Part shown: one piece after another, positions 24,092-34,200 of the stretch
Layout: every line of letters starts with the position of its first letter
How positions within the stretch are numbered: position 1 is the stretch's first letter
Source: Streptomyces sp. NBC_00659
Lineage (GTDB): Bacteria; Actinomycetota; Actinomycetes; Streptomycetales; Streptomycetaceae
Reading direction: 5' to 3'
Assembly: GCF_036226925.1 (NCBI RefSeq)
Contig: NZ_CP109031.1
Location: 6,200,001 to 6,264,000, forward strand
Length of the DNA stretch: 64,000 nucleotides
Made by a program: the position numbers and the translations under genes
The notes under the pieces: generated by a model
Database searches by the model: none
The model's input: only the letters and a program-made list of their open reading frames with translations
Told to the model about the DNA's origin: nothing

Positions 24092-25645
24092 TCATGAACA
24101 GACCTTGCCGTCCTTCGGCACCGTTCCGTCCAGCAGATAGCTGTTCACGGTCGAGTCGACACAGTCGCTCCCGCTCCCGTAGGCGCCATGGCCCTCGCCC
24201 TTCCAGGTGAGCTCCACTCCCACGCCCTTGCCGAGCTCGTCCGCCATCCTGCGCGCGCCCTCGTAGGGTGTCGCCGGGTCCCCGGTGTTGCCGACGACCA
24301 GGACGGGTCCGGCTCCCGGAGCACTGACCTCGGGAGTGTCGTACTGGCCGGCCACCGGCCAGTCGTGACACCAGCCCGCCGTGTCCCAGCCCATGAAGTC
24401 CCCGAAGACGGGCGAGATCTTCTCGAACTCGGGCAGCCGCTTCCTGGTCTCCTCGGGAGTCGGCCGCTCCTTGTCGTCCAAGCACGATATGACCCGCTGG
24501 GACTGGGTCGTCGTGCCGTAGTGCCCCGAGGCGTCACGGTCGTTGTAGTTGTCGGCGAGCGTCAGCAGGGCCGAACCGTCCCCGCCCTCGGCGTTCTTCA
24601 GAGCTTCGGTGAGGCTCGGCCAGCGCTCCTGGCTGTAGAGCGGCAGCACGATGCCGGTGAGGGCCAGTGTCTGGCTCAGCTTGCGCCCGCCGGAAGCGGG
24701 CAGCGGGTTCGCGTCGATCCGCTTCAGCAGGTCCGCGATCTTCCGGGAGCCCTGCTTCGGGTCCTGCCCGGTGGACTTGAGGTAGTCGTCCAGGGCGCGC
24801 TGGAAGCCCAGCGTCTGGTTCTTGGCATGGCCCACGGTGTCGGCGCTCGGGTCGACGACCGCGTCCAGCGCCAGGCGTCCCACGTTCTTCGGGAACAAGT
24901 GGGCGTACACACCGCCCAGTTCGGTGCCGTACGAGATGCCGAAGTAATGCATCCGGCGGTCGCCGAGGACCTGGCGCATCAGGTCCATGTCGCGGGCCGT
25001 GTCCGTCGTCGAGACGTGGGACAGCAGCTTCCCGGCGGCCTTCGCGCAGGCCTTCCCGAAGTCCGTGGCGTCCTGCAAGTACGCAGCCTCCTCGGCCGCG
25101 TCGTCCGGTGTCGCGTCCACCGACTCGGAAGCCTGGACCGCCTTGTCCCCGCGGCACCGCACCCCTTCGCTGGCAGCCACCCCGCGCGGGTCCCAGCTCA
25201 CCAGGTCGTAGCGCCGGTGGAGCGGGTCGACGATGCTCTCGTACCACGGCATCGTGGAGACGCCCGAGCCGCCGGGACCGCCGAAGTTGAAGAGGAGCGA
25301 GCCGATGCGCTTGCTCTGGCCGCCGGTCGCCTTGGAGCGGATGAGGGCCAGGCCGATCGTCGCACCGCCCGGCTTCGCGTAGTCCAGCGGTGCCTTGAGC
25401 GTGGCGCACTGCCAGCCGTTCCCGGGCGCGGGGGAGTCCGAAGTGCCTTTGCATCGGCCCCAGTCGAGCCTCTGCGAGGTGAGCGAGGCGGGCAGCCCCG
25501 GCGACCCGCCGGAGGGCGGCGCGCTGGACGGCGCCTTGTCGCCGTTCTTCTCCTCGTTCTTGCCGCCGTCCGGCGAGCCCCCGCCGCAGCCGACCAGCAG
25601 CAACGCGGCGGCGGCCGCGGCCGTCCACCGTGCGAAACGTGTCAT
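24092..25645 (-). CDS. Secreted alpha/beta hydrolase lipoprotein (tripeptidyl aminopeptidase-like)
   Basis: 517 residues. The signal peptide ends in LLLVGCGGG, giving a lipid-anchored Cys20. The mature enzyme has the S33-type proline iminopeptidase fold: NFGGPGGSG oxyanion region, nucleophile Ser238 in GISYG, Asp456 in GNTGDPATPY and His486 in GEGHGAY, with the C-terminal TAP-like domain. Six or more cysteines probably pair outside the cell. It should remove tripeptides or esters at the cell surface. It is a paralogue of the next gene and lies head to tail with it, 115 bases apart. Confidence 0.9.
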   Translation of the reverse strand: MTRFARWTAAAAAALLLVGCGGGSPDGGKNEEKNGDKAPSSAPPSGGSPGLPASLTSQRLDWGRCKGTSDSPAPGNGWQCATLKAPLDYAKPGGATIGLALIRSKATGGQSKRIGSLLFNFGGPGGSGVSTMPWYESIVDPLHRRYDLVSWDPRGVAASEGVRCRGDKAVQASESVDATPDDAAEEAAYLQDATDFGKACAKAAGKLLSHVSTTDTARDMDLMRQVLGDRRMHYFGISYGTELGGVYAHLFPKNVGRLALDAVVDPSADTVGHAKNQTLGFQRALDDYLKSTGQDPKQGSRKIADLLKRIDANPLPASGGRKLSQTLALTGIVLPLYSQERWPSLTEALKNAEGGDGSALLTLADNYNDRDASGHYGTTTQSQRVISCLDDKERPTPEETRKRLPEFEKISPVFGDFMGWDTAGWCHDWPVAGQYDTPEVSAPGAGPVLVVGNTGDPATPYEGARRMADELGKGVGVELTWKGEGHGAYGSGSDCVDSTVNSYLLDGTVPKDGKVCS

Positions 25646-25760
25646 GAGTGCCCCCCTCGCCAGTGGTCCGCACGAGTTCGCGGATCACATGCAGGCCATA
25701 GTAGGCGCCGGCCGCCGACCACCGTCGAGGCCTGTGGATAACGCTCTGACCTGCTGCTTT

Positions 25761-27299
25761 CTAGGAACAGACGGTGCCGGTCGACGGCACGGTTCCCTCC
25801 AGCAGGTAGCCGTTCACCGCACCCTGCACGCACTTGTTCCTGCTGTCGTACGCCCCGTGCCCCTGGCCTTTGTACGTCAGCTCGACTCCGACGCCCTTGC
25901 CGAGCGCGTTCACCATCGCCCGGGCTCCCTCGTACGGCGTCGCGGGGTCGCCGGTGTTGCCGACCACGAGGATCGGCGCCGAGCCGGGGGCGCTGACATC
26001 CGGGTGCTCGGCGGCTCCCGGCACCGCCCAGTCGGTGCAACTGACCATGCCCCAGGCCAGATAGTCGCCGAACAGCGGTGAGGCGGCCCGGAAGCCGGGA
26101 ACCTTCGACTTCACATAGTCCGCGGTGTAACGCGGCTTGTCGTCGGCGCAGTTGATGGAGATGTTCGCGGGGGTGATGTTGCTGTACTGGCCGTTCTCGC
26201 TGCGCCCGTTCATCGAGTCCGACAGCAGCATCAGCACCTTGCCGTCGCCGTCGTAGGCCTGTTGGAGTCCCTCCGTCAGGTACTCCCAGAAGTCCTTGGA
26301 GTACAGCGACTGCGCGATGCCGCTCGTCGCGGCGGTCTGGGTGAGCCGGCGGGGGAAGACACCGGGGATCGGGTTGCTGTCGAGGTCCTTCAGCAGTCGG
26401 GCGATGCGGTCCTTGACGTCCTGCGGGCTGTCGCCGATGGGACAGTCCTCGACCTTCGAGGTGCAGTCCTCGGCGAAGTTGTCCAGCGCGAGCTGGAAGC
26501 CCTTGGCCTGGCCGAGGGAGCTCTGTTCCGCGTTCTGGGTCGGGTCGACGACCCCGTCGAACACGGCTCGGCCCACGTTCTTGGGGAACAGATGGGCGTA
26601 GACGCCGCCCAGTTCGGTGCCGTACGAGATGCCGAAGTAGTGCAGCTTGTCGTCGCCGAGCACCTGCCGCATCAGATCCATGTCGCGAGCGGCGTCCGTC
26701 GTGCGCACATGGGGGAGGACCTTGCCGGAGTTGTTCTCGCAGGCCGCGTTGAACGTCCTGGTGTTCCGCAGGAGCGCCTGCTGCTCGGCGGCGTCGTCCG
26801 GCGTGGCGTCCTGCTGGAAGAACCTGTCGAGCTGCTGGTCGTTCTCGCACTTCACCCCCGCGCTGCGGCCGACTCCGCGCGGGTCGAAGCTCACCAGGTC
26901 GTACCGGGTGCGCAGGGCGTCGTAGTCCTGGCCGAAGGCGGGCAGCGTGGCGACGCCCGAGCCGCCGGGTCCGCCGAAGTTGAAGATGAGCGAGCCGATG
27001 CGCCTGCCGGGATCGCCGCTCGCCTTCGCCCGGATCAGCGCGATCCCGATCGTGTCGCCCTTGGGGTCGGACCAGTCGAGGGGCACCTTCAAGGTGGCGC
27101 ACTGCCATTCCGCCCCACCCGGCAGAGGCGAGGGGGCGCTGCCGCCGCCCTGGGCCTCGGACGGCGCCGGGCACGCCTTCCAGTCCAGCTTCTGCGCCGT
27201 CAGATCCTTCTCCTTGGAGTCACCGCTGCAACCGGACACCCACGAGGCCAGCAGGACGGCGGTGACGAACACGGCGGCGCGCGGGGACGGGTTCGGCAT
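25761..27299 (-). CDS. Secreted alpha/beta hydrolase lipoprotein, second copy
   Basis: 512 residues from ATG at 27299. The signal peptide ends in WVSGC (Cys24, a standard lipobox). Catalytic residues are Ser225 (GISYG), Asp451 (GNTGDPATPY) and His481 (GQGHGAY). The stretch YFGISYGTELGGVYAHLFPKNVGR is shared almost exactly with its neighbour, showing tandem duplication and divergence. It has the same TAP-like C-terminal domain and end (GTVCS). ATG at 27308 (MGNMPN) is possible, but 27299 has GGATGGGG six bases upstream. Likely role is extracellular peptide trimming; the two copies may differ in specificity. Confidence 0.9.
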   Translation of the reverse strand: MPNPSPRAAVFVTAVLLASWVSGCSGDSKEKDLTAQKLDWKACPAPSEAQGGGSAPSPLPGGAEWQCATLKVPLDWSDPKGDTIGIALIRAKASGDPGRRIGSLIFNFGGPGGSGVATLPAFGQDYDALRTRYDLVSFDPRGVGRSAGVKCENDQQLDRFFQQDATPDDAAEQQALLRNTRTFNAACENNSGKVLPHVRTTDAARDMDLMRQVLGDDKLHYFGISYGTELGGVYAHLFPKNVGRAVFDGVVDPTQNAEQSSLGQAKGFQLALDNFAEDCTSKVEDCPIGDSPQDVKDRIARLLKDLDSNPIPGVFPRRLTQTAATSGIAQSLYSKDFWEYLTEGLQQAYDGDGKVLMLLSDSMNGRSENGQYSNITPANISINCADDKPRYTADYVKSKVPGFRAASPLFGDYLAWGMVSCTDWAVPGAAEHPDVSAPGSAPILVVGNTGDPATPYEGARAMVNALGKGVGVELTYKGQGHGAYDSRNKCVQGAVNGYLLEGTVPSTGTVCS

Positions 27300-27371
27300 G
27301 TTCCCCATCCTGCGGGCGGGCGGGGTGGGGCGCTCGGGGCGCGAGCCGTGTGGGTGAGGGCGCGACCGAGG

Positions 27372-27393
27372 GCCCGCGCCCATGGGCGCGGGC
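27372..27393. terminator. 22-bp perfect palindrome between two minus-strand genes
   Basis: GCCCGCGCCCATGGGCGCGGGC is perfectly self-complementary. It is 151 bases past the stop of the flippase-kinase gene and upstream of the peptidase gene; it could terminate transcription or bind a regulator. Confidence 0.4.
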
Positions 27394-27543
27394 TGGGACG
27401 GGGCCGTCCGCCCGCCGCCGGTACGGACGGGGAGGGGCTGGCCGTCAACCCCTGTCACGGACAGGGCCGGGGGCCCGGTCCGCCGCTGGTACGGGCCGGT
27501 GCGGGCGCGTAGGGGCGGTCCTCGCGCGGGGTCTCGCGGGTCC

Positions 27544-30423
27544 CTAGAGCGCGCCCTTGCGTGTCAGGTGGTTGAAGAACAGCCATCCGGGCAGCACCGG
27601 GAGCCACAGTGTCAGCAGCCGGTACAGCAGCACCGCCGGCGCCGCGACCTCCTTGGGCAGGCCGACGGCGATCAGGCCGACGGTGAGGGTCGCCTCGACC
27701 GCGCCCACACCGCCCGGGGTCGGGGCTGCCGAGCCGAGTGCGTTGCCGGCGAGGAAGACGACGGCGACGCTGGCGAGGCTGAGCGAGGTCGTCTCCTCGT
27801 TGCCGAACGCCCGGATCGACGCGTCCAGGCACATCACGAAGCAGGCCGTCAGCAGCAGCATGCCGCCGATGCCGGTGACGAGCTTCTGCGGCCGCTGCAG
27901 CACGTCCAGCATGCGCGGCACGACGCCCGCGAACAGCGACCTCACGCGCGTGGAGACGAACTTGCGCAGCAGCGGCACCGACGTCACCACGAGGATGAAC
28001 ACCGCGACCGTCAGCAGGCCCGCGATGACCGTGCGGGACGGCGACAGGGACGGCGTCTTCTCCGTACCGGTCAGATAGCCGAAGGACAGCAACATCAGGA
28101 TGTGGCAGCCGAGCCCGAACAGCTGCGACGCGCCGACACTGGCCACCGCGAGCCCCGGCCGTACCCCGGCACGCTGGAGGAAGCGCGTGTTGAGGGCGAC
28201 GCCGCCGACCGCGGCGGGTGCCACGATCTTCACGAACGAGCCGGCGACCTGGGCCGCCGCCGTCCGCAGGAAGGGCACCCGCTCGGGTACGAAGCCGAGG
28301 AGGCTCATCGCCGCCGCGAAGTAGCTCAGGGCGGAGAACAGCGCGGCCGCCGCGACCCAGCCCCATTCGGCGTTGTCGAAGAGGGTCCCGAACTCGATGT
28401 GGGTGAGCTGGGTGAGCAGGAAGTACGCGCCGATCGCCCCGGCGATGAGACTGATCAGCGTGCGGGGCTTGACCCGTTCCAGCCGGGCCGGCTCCACGGG
28501 TGCCTGGGGTCTGATCAGCAGGACCTGGTGGCGGATCTGGGTGAGCAGATCCTCTTCGCGTGCCTCGTCCAGGGCCTCGTCGATGGCTCGCTTCTCGGCG
28601 CGCTGCTCCGCGCGTACGGCCTTCTTCCCGGCCTTCTCCGGCAGGGGCGGGGCCGCTTCCCCGCCTTCCTCGGCCGCTTCCGCGGCGCGGGCGAGTTTGG
28701 CCTGACGCGAGGCCTCCAGCACCGCCTCGCGTTCGCGCTGCGCGCGCTCCCGGGCGAGTCTGCGCAGCGTCGCGCGCGTGGAGCGCGTCAACGCGATCGG
28801 CTGGAGCATGGGCAGGCAGTTCGCGACGGCGTCAGGGCCGAGTACGCCCACCGCGGACGCCACCGCGCGCTCGGCGCCCACGCGCAGCCCGAGGGTGGTC
28901 ACGAGCTGGGCGATGTCCATGCGCAGCACCAGATCGCCCGCCGCGATCTCGCCGCCGCGCAGATCCGTGAGGATCACCGTGCCGGAACGATCCACCAGAA
29001 TCGCGTCGCCTGCGAGCCGGCGGTGCGCGATGCGCCGGGACTGGAGCGCCTGCACCTGGTGCCAGGTGTCGCGCAGCAGTTCGTCGGTGATCAGCTCGTC
29101 GGGCAGGGAGTCCAGGGTGTGCGCGCCGGTGTGCTCGTAGACGAGCATCACGGCGTCCGGGCCCAGCTCGGAGGTCGCGATCAGCTTGGGCGCGTTGGCG
29201 CCGGCCGCGATGGCCGCGTAGGCGAGGAGGGCTTCCTGCTCCAGGGCCTGGCGCAGTGACTGGAGGCTGCGGCGCGTGGTGATGCCGCGCAGCGTCAGCC
29301 GGCGCCAGACGCGGTAGAAGAAGCCCTGTGCCTGCTGCTCGCGGTCGACGACCGTGACGTCGAGCGGCGGGCCGTCCTCCAGGGTGACGAAGTAGCGCCG
29401 GCCGCGGTCTCCGCTCTCCGTGCTCTCCGGCATCTCCTCGCGGGCCGCGCTGACCGGGTGGAAGCCGACGTGCCGAAGGCCCGCCATCAGCGTCCGTCCG
29501 GTCGGACGCACGTTCGGCGAACCGACCGCGTACAGCGTCCCGTAGGCGACGGTCCAGCCGATCAGCACCGTCAGAATGATCGAGAACGGGGTCGTGTAGC
29601 CGGTGACCAGCATGGAGAAGGCGTCGAGGAGCAGCACGACCCACAGGACCCCGCGCCAGCGCGGTCTGCGGGACATGCCGACCGCCGTCATGTAGGCGAT
29701 GACCGGTGCGAGATAGCCGTGCACCGGGTCGGTGAGGGCGTGGACGTCACCGGGCGAGGGCTGGGTGAGCGCCTCCTGGATGGAGCCGGGGGCGCCCTTG
29801 GCGACCCACAGGTCCGTGGCGAGTGTCACTCCGTGCGCGAGGACCGCGGCGAGGACGCCGTCGGCGATGCGCAGTCCGTCCCGTTTGATCAGCCGCTCGA
29901 TGGCGAAGGCGACCGGTACCAGCAGGATCGCGATGCTGGACGCCAGTCCGGCGATCTTGATCAGCAGATCGGGTGCCTGCCCGGTGCCCTTGTTGATGTC
30001 CTGTTCGAGGCCCGAGGTGGTGCCGTGCGCGAACGCGGCGATGGCCAGCAGCACCACGATCGCGAGAACGCCGACCAGGAGCCGCATCAGGTCGGAGGGG
30101 CGGTGCACGCGCGCGGGAAGCAGCGGTTCGTCGCCCTCGACCTCGTCCGTGTGGACCTCGTCCGCGCAGAGGGTGCCGCGCTCGGCCTGCCGCTTCTCGT
30201 CCCCGGGGGTCAGGGACGGGTTCGCCCGGGTCTCAGGAGACGGGGTCTCCCGGGCCTCGGGAGAGGATTCCGCGGCCTCGCCGGAGTCCGTCCCGCCCGT
30301 CACGGAGGCGGACTCGTTCGTCTTGTCGTCCGAGTCCTTCTCGTCGACGCCGTCGGTGTCCGGGCGTGACGAGGCAGCGGAGGTGCCCTCCGCGTCTTCG
30401 GGGTGCACGCCCTGCTGCCTCAT
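27544..30423 (-). CDS. Large membrane protein: degenerate kinase-like domain fused to MprF-type flippase domain
   Basis: 959 residues. A disordered acidic N-terminus (1-100) is followed by about six membrane helices (110-290). A soluble kinase-like region (about 330-530) contains HRRLAGDAILVD and ILTDLRGGEI where a true kinase has HxD...N and DFG, so key residues are altered. A charged coiled-coil stretch (about 560-630, ARERAQREREAVLEASRQ) leads to a UPF0104/lysylphosphatidylglycerol-synthase TM domain (about 650-940) with the family signatures GSFVKIVAPAAVGGVALNTRFLQRAG and APTPGGVGAVEA. The flippase domain suggests movement of a lipid across the membrane. ATG at 30423 has AAGAAGAG upstream. 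The mycobacterial relative (Rv3205c/Rv3200 zone) is not a clear match. Confidence 0.82.
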   Translation of the reverse strand: MRQQGVHPEDAEGTSAASSRPDTDGVDEKDSDDKTNESASVTGGTDSGEAAESSPEARETPSPETRANPSLTPGDEKRQAERGTLCADEVHTDEVEGDEPLLPARVHRPSDLMRLLVGVLAIVVLLAIAAFAHGTTSGLEQDINKGTGQAPDLLIKIAGLASSIAILLVPVAFAIERLIKRDGLRIADGVLAAVLAHGVTLATDLWVAKGAPGSIQEALTQPSPGDVHALTDPVHGYLAPVIAYMTAVGMSRRPRWRGVLWVVLLLDAFSMLVTGYTTPFSIILTVLIGWTVAYGTLYAVGSPNVRPTGRTLMAGLRHVGFHPVSAAREEMPESTESGDRGRRYFVTLEDGPPLDVTVVDREQQAQGFFYRVWRRLTLRGITTRRSLQSLRQALEQEALLAYAAIAAGANAPKLIATSELGPDAVMLVYEHTGAHTLDSLPDELITDELLRDTWHQVQALQSRRIAHRRLAGDAILVDRSGTVILTDLRGGEIAAGDLVLRMDIAQLVTTLGLRVGAERAVASAVGVLGPDAVANCLPMLQPIALTRSTRATLRRLARERAQREREAVLEASRQAKLARAAEAAEEGGEAAPPLPEKAGKKAVRAEQRAEKRAIDEALDEAREEDLLTQIRHQVLLIRPQAPVEPARLERVKPRTLISLIAGAIGAYFLLTQLTHIEFGTLFDNAEWGWVAAAALFSALSYFAAAMSLLGFVPERVPFLRTAAAQVAGSFVKIVAPAAVGGVALNTRFLQRAGVRPGLAVASVGASQLFGLGCHILMLLSFGYLTGTEKTPSLSPSRTVIAGLLTVAVFILVVTSVPLLRKFVSTRVRSLFAGVVPRMLDVLQRPQKLVTGIGGMLLLTACFVMCLDASIRAFGNEETTSLSLASVAVVFLAGNALGSAAPTPGGVGAVEATLTVGLIAVGLPKEVAAPAVLLYRLLTLWLPVLPGWLFFNHLTRKGAL

Positions 30424-30608
30424 GGTCTCTTCTTGATCTCGTATCACCAGTCACCGCCCGCACGATGGTGGCATGCCCGACCGACACACGGGGGCATCAG
30501 GGTGCAAATGCGGGGCGCGCAATCTGCTACAAGCGTCACCCGGCGGGAAGGAATATGCACAGTCGCCGCGGGGTCGCGTTGTCGGTGGGGTGGGGCAGGA
30601 TGGGGCGG

Positions 30609-30974
30609 ATGAGCGAGGAGAGCCTTCCGGCGGACGCGCTGCCGGAGTACGCGGAGCGGGTCCTCGACGTCGCCGAGCAGATCCCGCCCGGCCGCGTCAT
30701 GACGTACGGCGACATCGCCGAATGGCTGGAAGAGGGCGGGCCGCGCCAGGTGGGCCGGGTGCTGGCCCTGTACGGCGGAGCGGTTCCGTGGTGGCGCGTC
30801 ATGCGTGCCGACGGTGTGCTGCTGCCCGGCCACGAACTGGACGCGCTGGCCCGCTACCGCGCCGAGGGGACGCCTCTGAAGGAGGCGAGCCGGGCCGCCG
30901 CGGGTCATCTGCCACGCGTCGACATGAGACGGGCCCGATGGGACGGCGGCGAACGCGCGGAAGGTCACACCTGA
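30609..30974 (+). CDS. Alkyltransferase-like protein (MGMT family, no reactive Cys)
   Basis: 121 residues of the O6-alkylguanine-DNA alkyltransferase DNA-binding fold: IPPGRVMTYGDIAEWL at the recognition-helix region and RQVGRVLALYGGAVPWWRVMRADGVLLPG where the alkyl-accepting PCHRV should be. Cys is replaced by Trp (PWWRV), so it cannot take an alkyl group. By family (ATL proteins) it should bind O6-alkylguanine lesions and hand them to nucleotide excision repair. ATG at 30609 is preferred, with a CAGGAT hexamer seven bases upstream as for a leaderless mRNA; ATG at 30600 is possible. The homologue Rv3204 is also next to adnAB. Confidence 0.88.
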   Translation: MSEESLPADALPEYAERVLDVAEQIPPGRVMTYGDIAEWLEEGGPRQVGRVLALYGGAVPWWRVMRADGVLLPGHELDALARYRAEGTPLKEASRAAAGHLPRVDMRRARWDGGERAEGHT

Positions 30975-31229
30975 CAGCTTCCGGCATTCACGGGGCCGAA
31001 GGGGACACTGAGGCCCGTACGAGGGAAACGAGGCACATCCGTGACATGCCGTACGTTCGTGCCCCATGGGACGCACGGGACGTGCGAGGCATGAGGGAAG
31101 AATCGGAAGCCCTCCTTCCGTGAACCGGACCGGCGTAGCGTCGTCGGCACGCGTCCCCCTCACCCCGCGGTCACCGCCCTGCACGCGGCCGTCCGCCCAC
31201 CCGTACGACCACCAGGACCGGCGAACCAC

Positions 31230-34200
31230 GTGAGCTCCACTTCCTCCACCAGGCGCCTGACGCACCCCTTCGTGCGCCAGGGGGCCCGCGGTGCGTACCG
31301 GCTGGTGCGTACCGCCCCGGCCCGGGTGGATCCCCCTCGTCTTGACGCAGGACAGCGCGCGGTGGTTGACCACGGGAGCGGGCCGCTGCTCGTCCTCGCG
31401 GGTCCCGGTACGGGCAAGACGACCACGCTCGTCGAATCCGTGGCCGCCCGGATCGAACGCGGCGGCGACCCGGAACGGATCCTGGTGCTCACGTTCAGCC
31501 GCAAGGCGGCCGTCGAGCTCCGCGACCGCATGGCGCTGCGCATAGGGGCCGCCCGTGCGCCCCGGGCCACCACGTTCCACTCCTTCTGCTACGCCCTGAT
31601 CCGGGCCCACCAGGACAGCGACCTGTTCGTGGAGCCCCTGCGGCTGCTGTCCGGCCCCGAGCAGGACGTGGCCGTGCGTGAGCTGCTCGCGGGCCAGCCC
31701 GATCTGGAGCGGCTGGGTCTCGCCCATGTGCGCTGGCCGGACGAACTGCGCGCCTGCCTGACCACGCGCGGCTTCGCGGACGAGGTCCGCGCGGTTCTCG
31801 CCCGCAGCCGGGAGCTCGGGCTCGGCCCCGACGCCCTGGAGGCCTTCGCGCGGCGCATCGGCCGCCCGGACTGGGGCGCGGCGGCCGCCTTCCTCGCCGA
31901 GTACCTCGACGTCCTCGACATGCAAGGAGTCCTCGACTACGCGGAACTGGTCCACCGCGCGGTGCTCCTCGTCCGCCGCCCCGAGGTCGCCGAGCGGCTC
32001 GCGGCGCAGTACGACGCCGTCTACGTGGACGAGTACCAGGACACCGACCCCGCGCAGGTGCGGCTGCTGCGCGGCCTCGCCGGCGGCGGGCGCACCCTCG
32101 TCGCCTTCGGCGACCCCGACCAGTCGATCTACGCCTTCCGCGGTGCCGACGTGAACGGCATCCTGGAGTTCCCCGACGCCTTCCCGCGCGTGGACGGCCG
32201 CCCGGCCCCGGTCGAGGTTCTCGGCACGTCCCGCCGCTCGGGCGCCGATCTGCTGGAGGCCACCCGCCGGCTCACCCTGCGCATGCCGCTGACCCGGCTG
32301 CCGGCGCAGAAGGTGCGCGCCCACCGCGAGCTGTCCCCGGTACGGGACGGGGGGCACGTCGAGGTCTACACGTACCCGACGTCCGGGACGGAGCTCGACA
32401 ACATCGCGGACATCCTGCGACGCGCCCACCTGGAGGACGGTGTTCCCTGGGGAGAGATGGCCGTCCTCGTGCGCGCCGGTTCCCGCACGATCCCCACGAT
32501 CCGGCGGGCGCTCACCTCGGCCGGCGTGCCCCTCGACATCGACGGCGACGATCTGCCCCTGCGGCACGAACCCGCGATCGCGCCGCTGCTGACGGCCCTG
32601 CGGGCGGTGGCCCGTGCGGAGTCGGAGACCGGTACGGAAGGGCCGTCCGATGCGGAAGGGCCGTCCGATGCGGAAGGGCCGTCCGATACGGAAGAGTCGT
32701 CCGATGCGGTTGGGATGTCCGGCGCCGATGGGGTGTCCGATCCGGGCGGGATGTCCGGTGCCGCCGAAGATCCACGGGAGGGGACGGCCGGCGTCCGCGC
32801 CGCGTCCTGGCTCGACACCGAGACCGCGCTCACCCTCCTGGCCTCGCCTCTCGCGAGCATGGACGCCGCCGACCTGCGGCGCCTGGGGCGTGCCCTGCGG
32901 GAGGAGGAGCGGGCCGGCGGAAACCTCGTACCGCCGCCGTCCGACGTCCTGCTAGCCCGCGCGCTGGCCGAGCCGGAGCGGCTCGTCGCGCACGATCCCG
33001 CGTACGCCCGGGGTGCCCAGCGCCTCGGCGCGCTGCTGCGCAAGGCGCGTGAGCGTCTCGCGGGCGGCGGCACGGCCGAGGAGGCCCTGTGGGACCTGTG
33101 GGACGGCACACCCTGGCCGCAGCGCCTGGAGCGGGCCGCCCGGCGCGGCGGCGCGGCCGGCCGCAACGCCGACCGGGACCTCGACGCCGTGTGCGCGCTG
33201 TTCGCGACCGCCGGACGCGCGGAGGAGCGCACCGGAGGCCGTGGCGCCCTGAACTTCCTGGAGGAGATCGACGCCGAGGACATCGCGGCCGACACGCTCA
33301 CCCGCAGGGCTTTCCGCCCCGAAGCCGTACGCCTGATGACCGCCCACCGCTCCAAGGGGCTGGAGTGGCGCCTCGTCGTCGTCGCGGGCGTCCAGGAGGG
33401 TCTGTGGCCGGATCTGCGCCGCCGCGGCTCCCTGCTGGAGGCCGACCGCATCGGGCGGGACGGACTCGCCGAACCCCTCACCCCCGGGGCACTCCTGTCC
33501 GAAGAGCGCCGGCTCTTCTACGTCGCCGCCACCCGCGCGCGTGAACGGCTCGTCGTGACGGCGGTGAAGGCACCGGCCGACGACGGCGACCAGCCCTCCC
33601 GTTTCCTCACCGAGCTCGGCGTCGAACCCAAGGACGTGACCGGCCGCCCGCGCCGCCCGCTGGCCGTCGCCCCGCTGGTCGCCGAGCTGCGCGCCACCAC
33701 GGTCGACCCGCGTGTCTCGGAGAGCCTCAGGCAGGCCGCCGCCCGCCGCCTCGCGCGGCTCGCCGCGCTCGCCGACGAGGACGGCCGCCCGCTGGTCCCC
33801 TCCGCGCACCCCTACCGCTGGTGGGGCATGTACGAGCCGACGGAGAGCAAGATCCCGCTGCGCGACCGCGACCAGCCCGTCGTGCTCTCCGGCAGCGCCC
33901 TCGACCAGCTCGCCAACACCTGCGCCCTGCAGTGGTTCCTCGGGCGGGAGGTGAAGGCCGACGCGCCCGCGACAGCCGCCCAGGGCTTCGGCAACGTGGT
34001 GCACGTCCTCGCCGACGAGGTCGCGTCCGGGCGTACCCCCGCGGACCTCGACGTCCTTATGGAGCGCCTCGACTCCGTGTGGAACGCGCTCGCCTTCGAC
34101 GCGCCCTGGAAGTCCGCGCAGGAGAAGGAGCACGCGCGCGTGGCGCTCGAACGCTTCCTGAAGTGGCACGTCATGGACCGCACCGGCCGTACGCCGGTGG

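Noticed and set aside
30975..31229. Possible small gene between the alkyltransferase-like gene and adnA
   Set aside because: Short open frames exist, but none has a ribosome site, promoter box or recognisable sequence.
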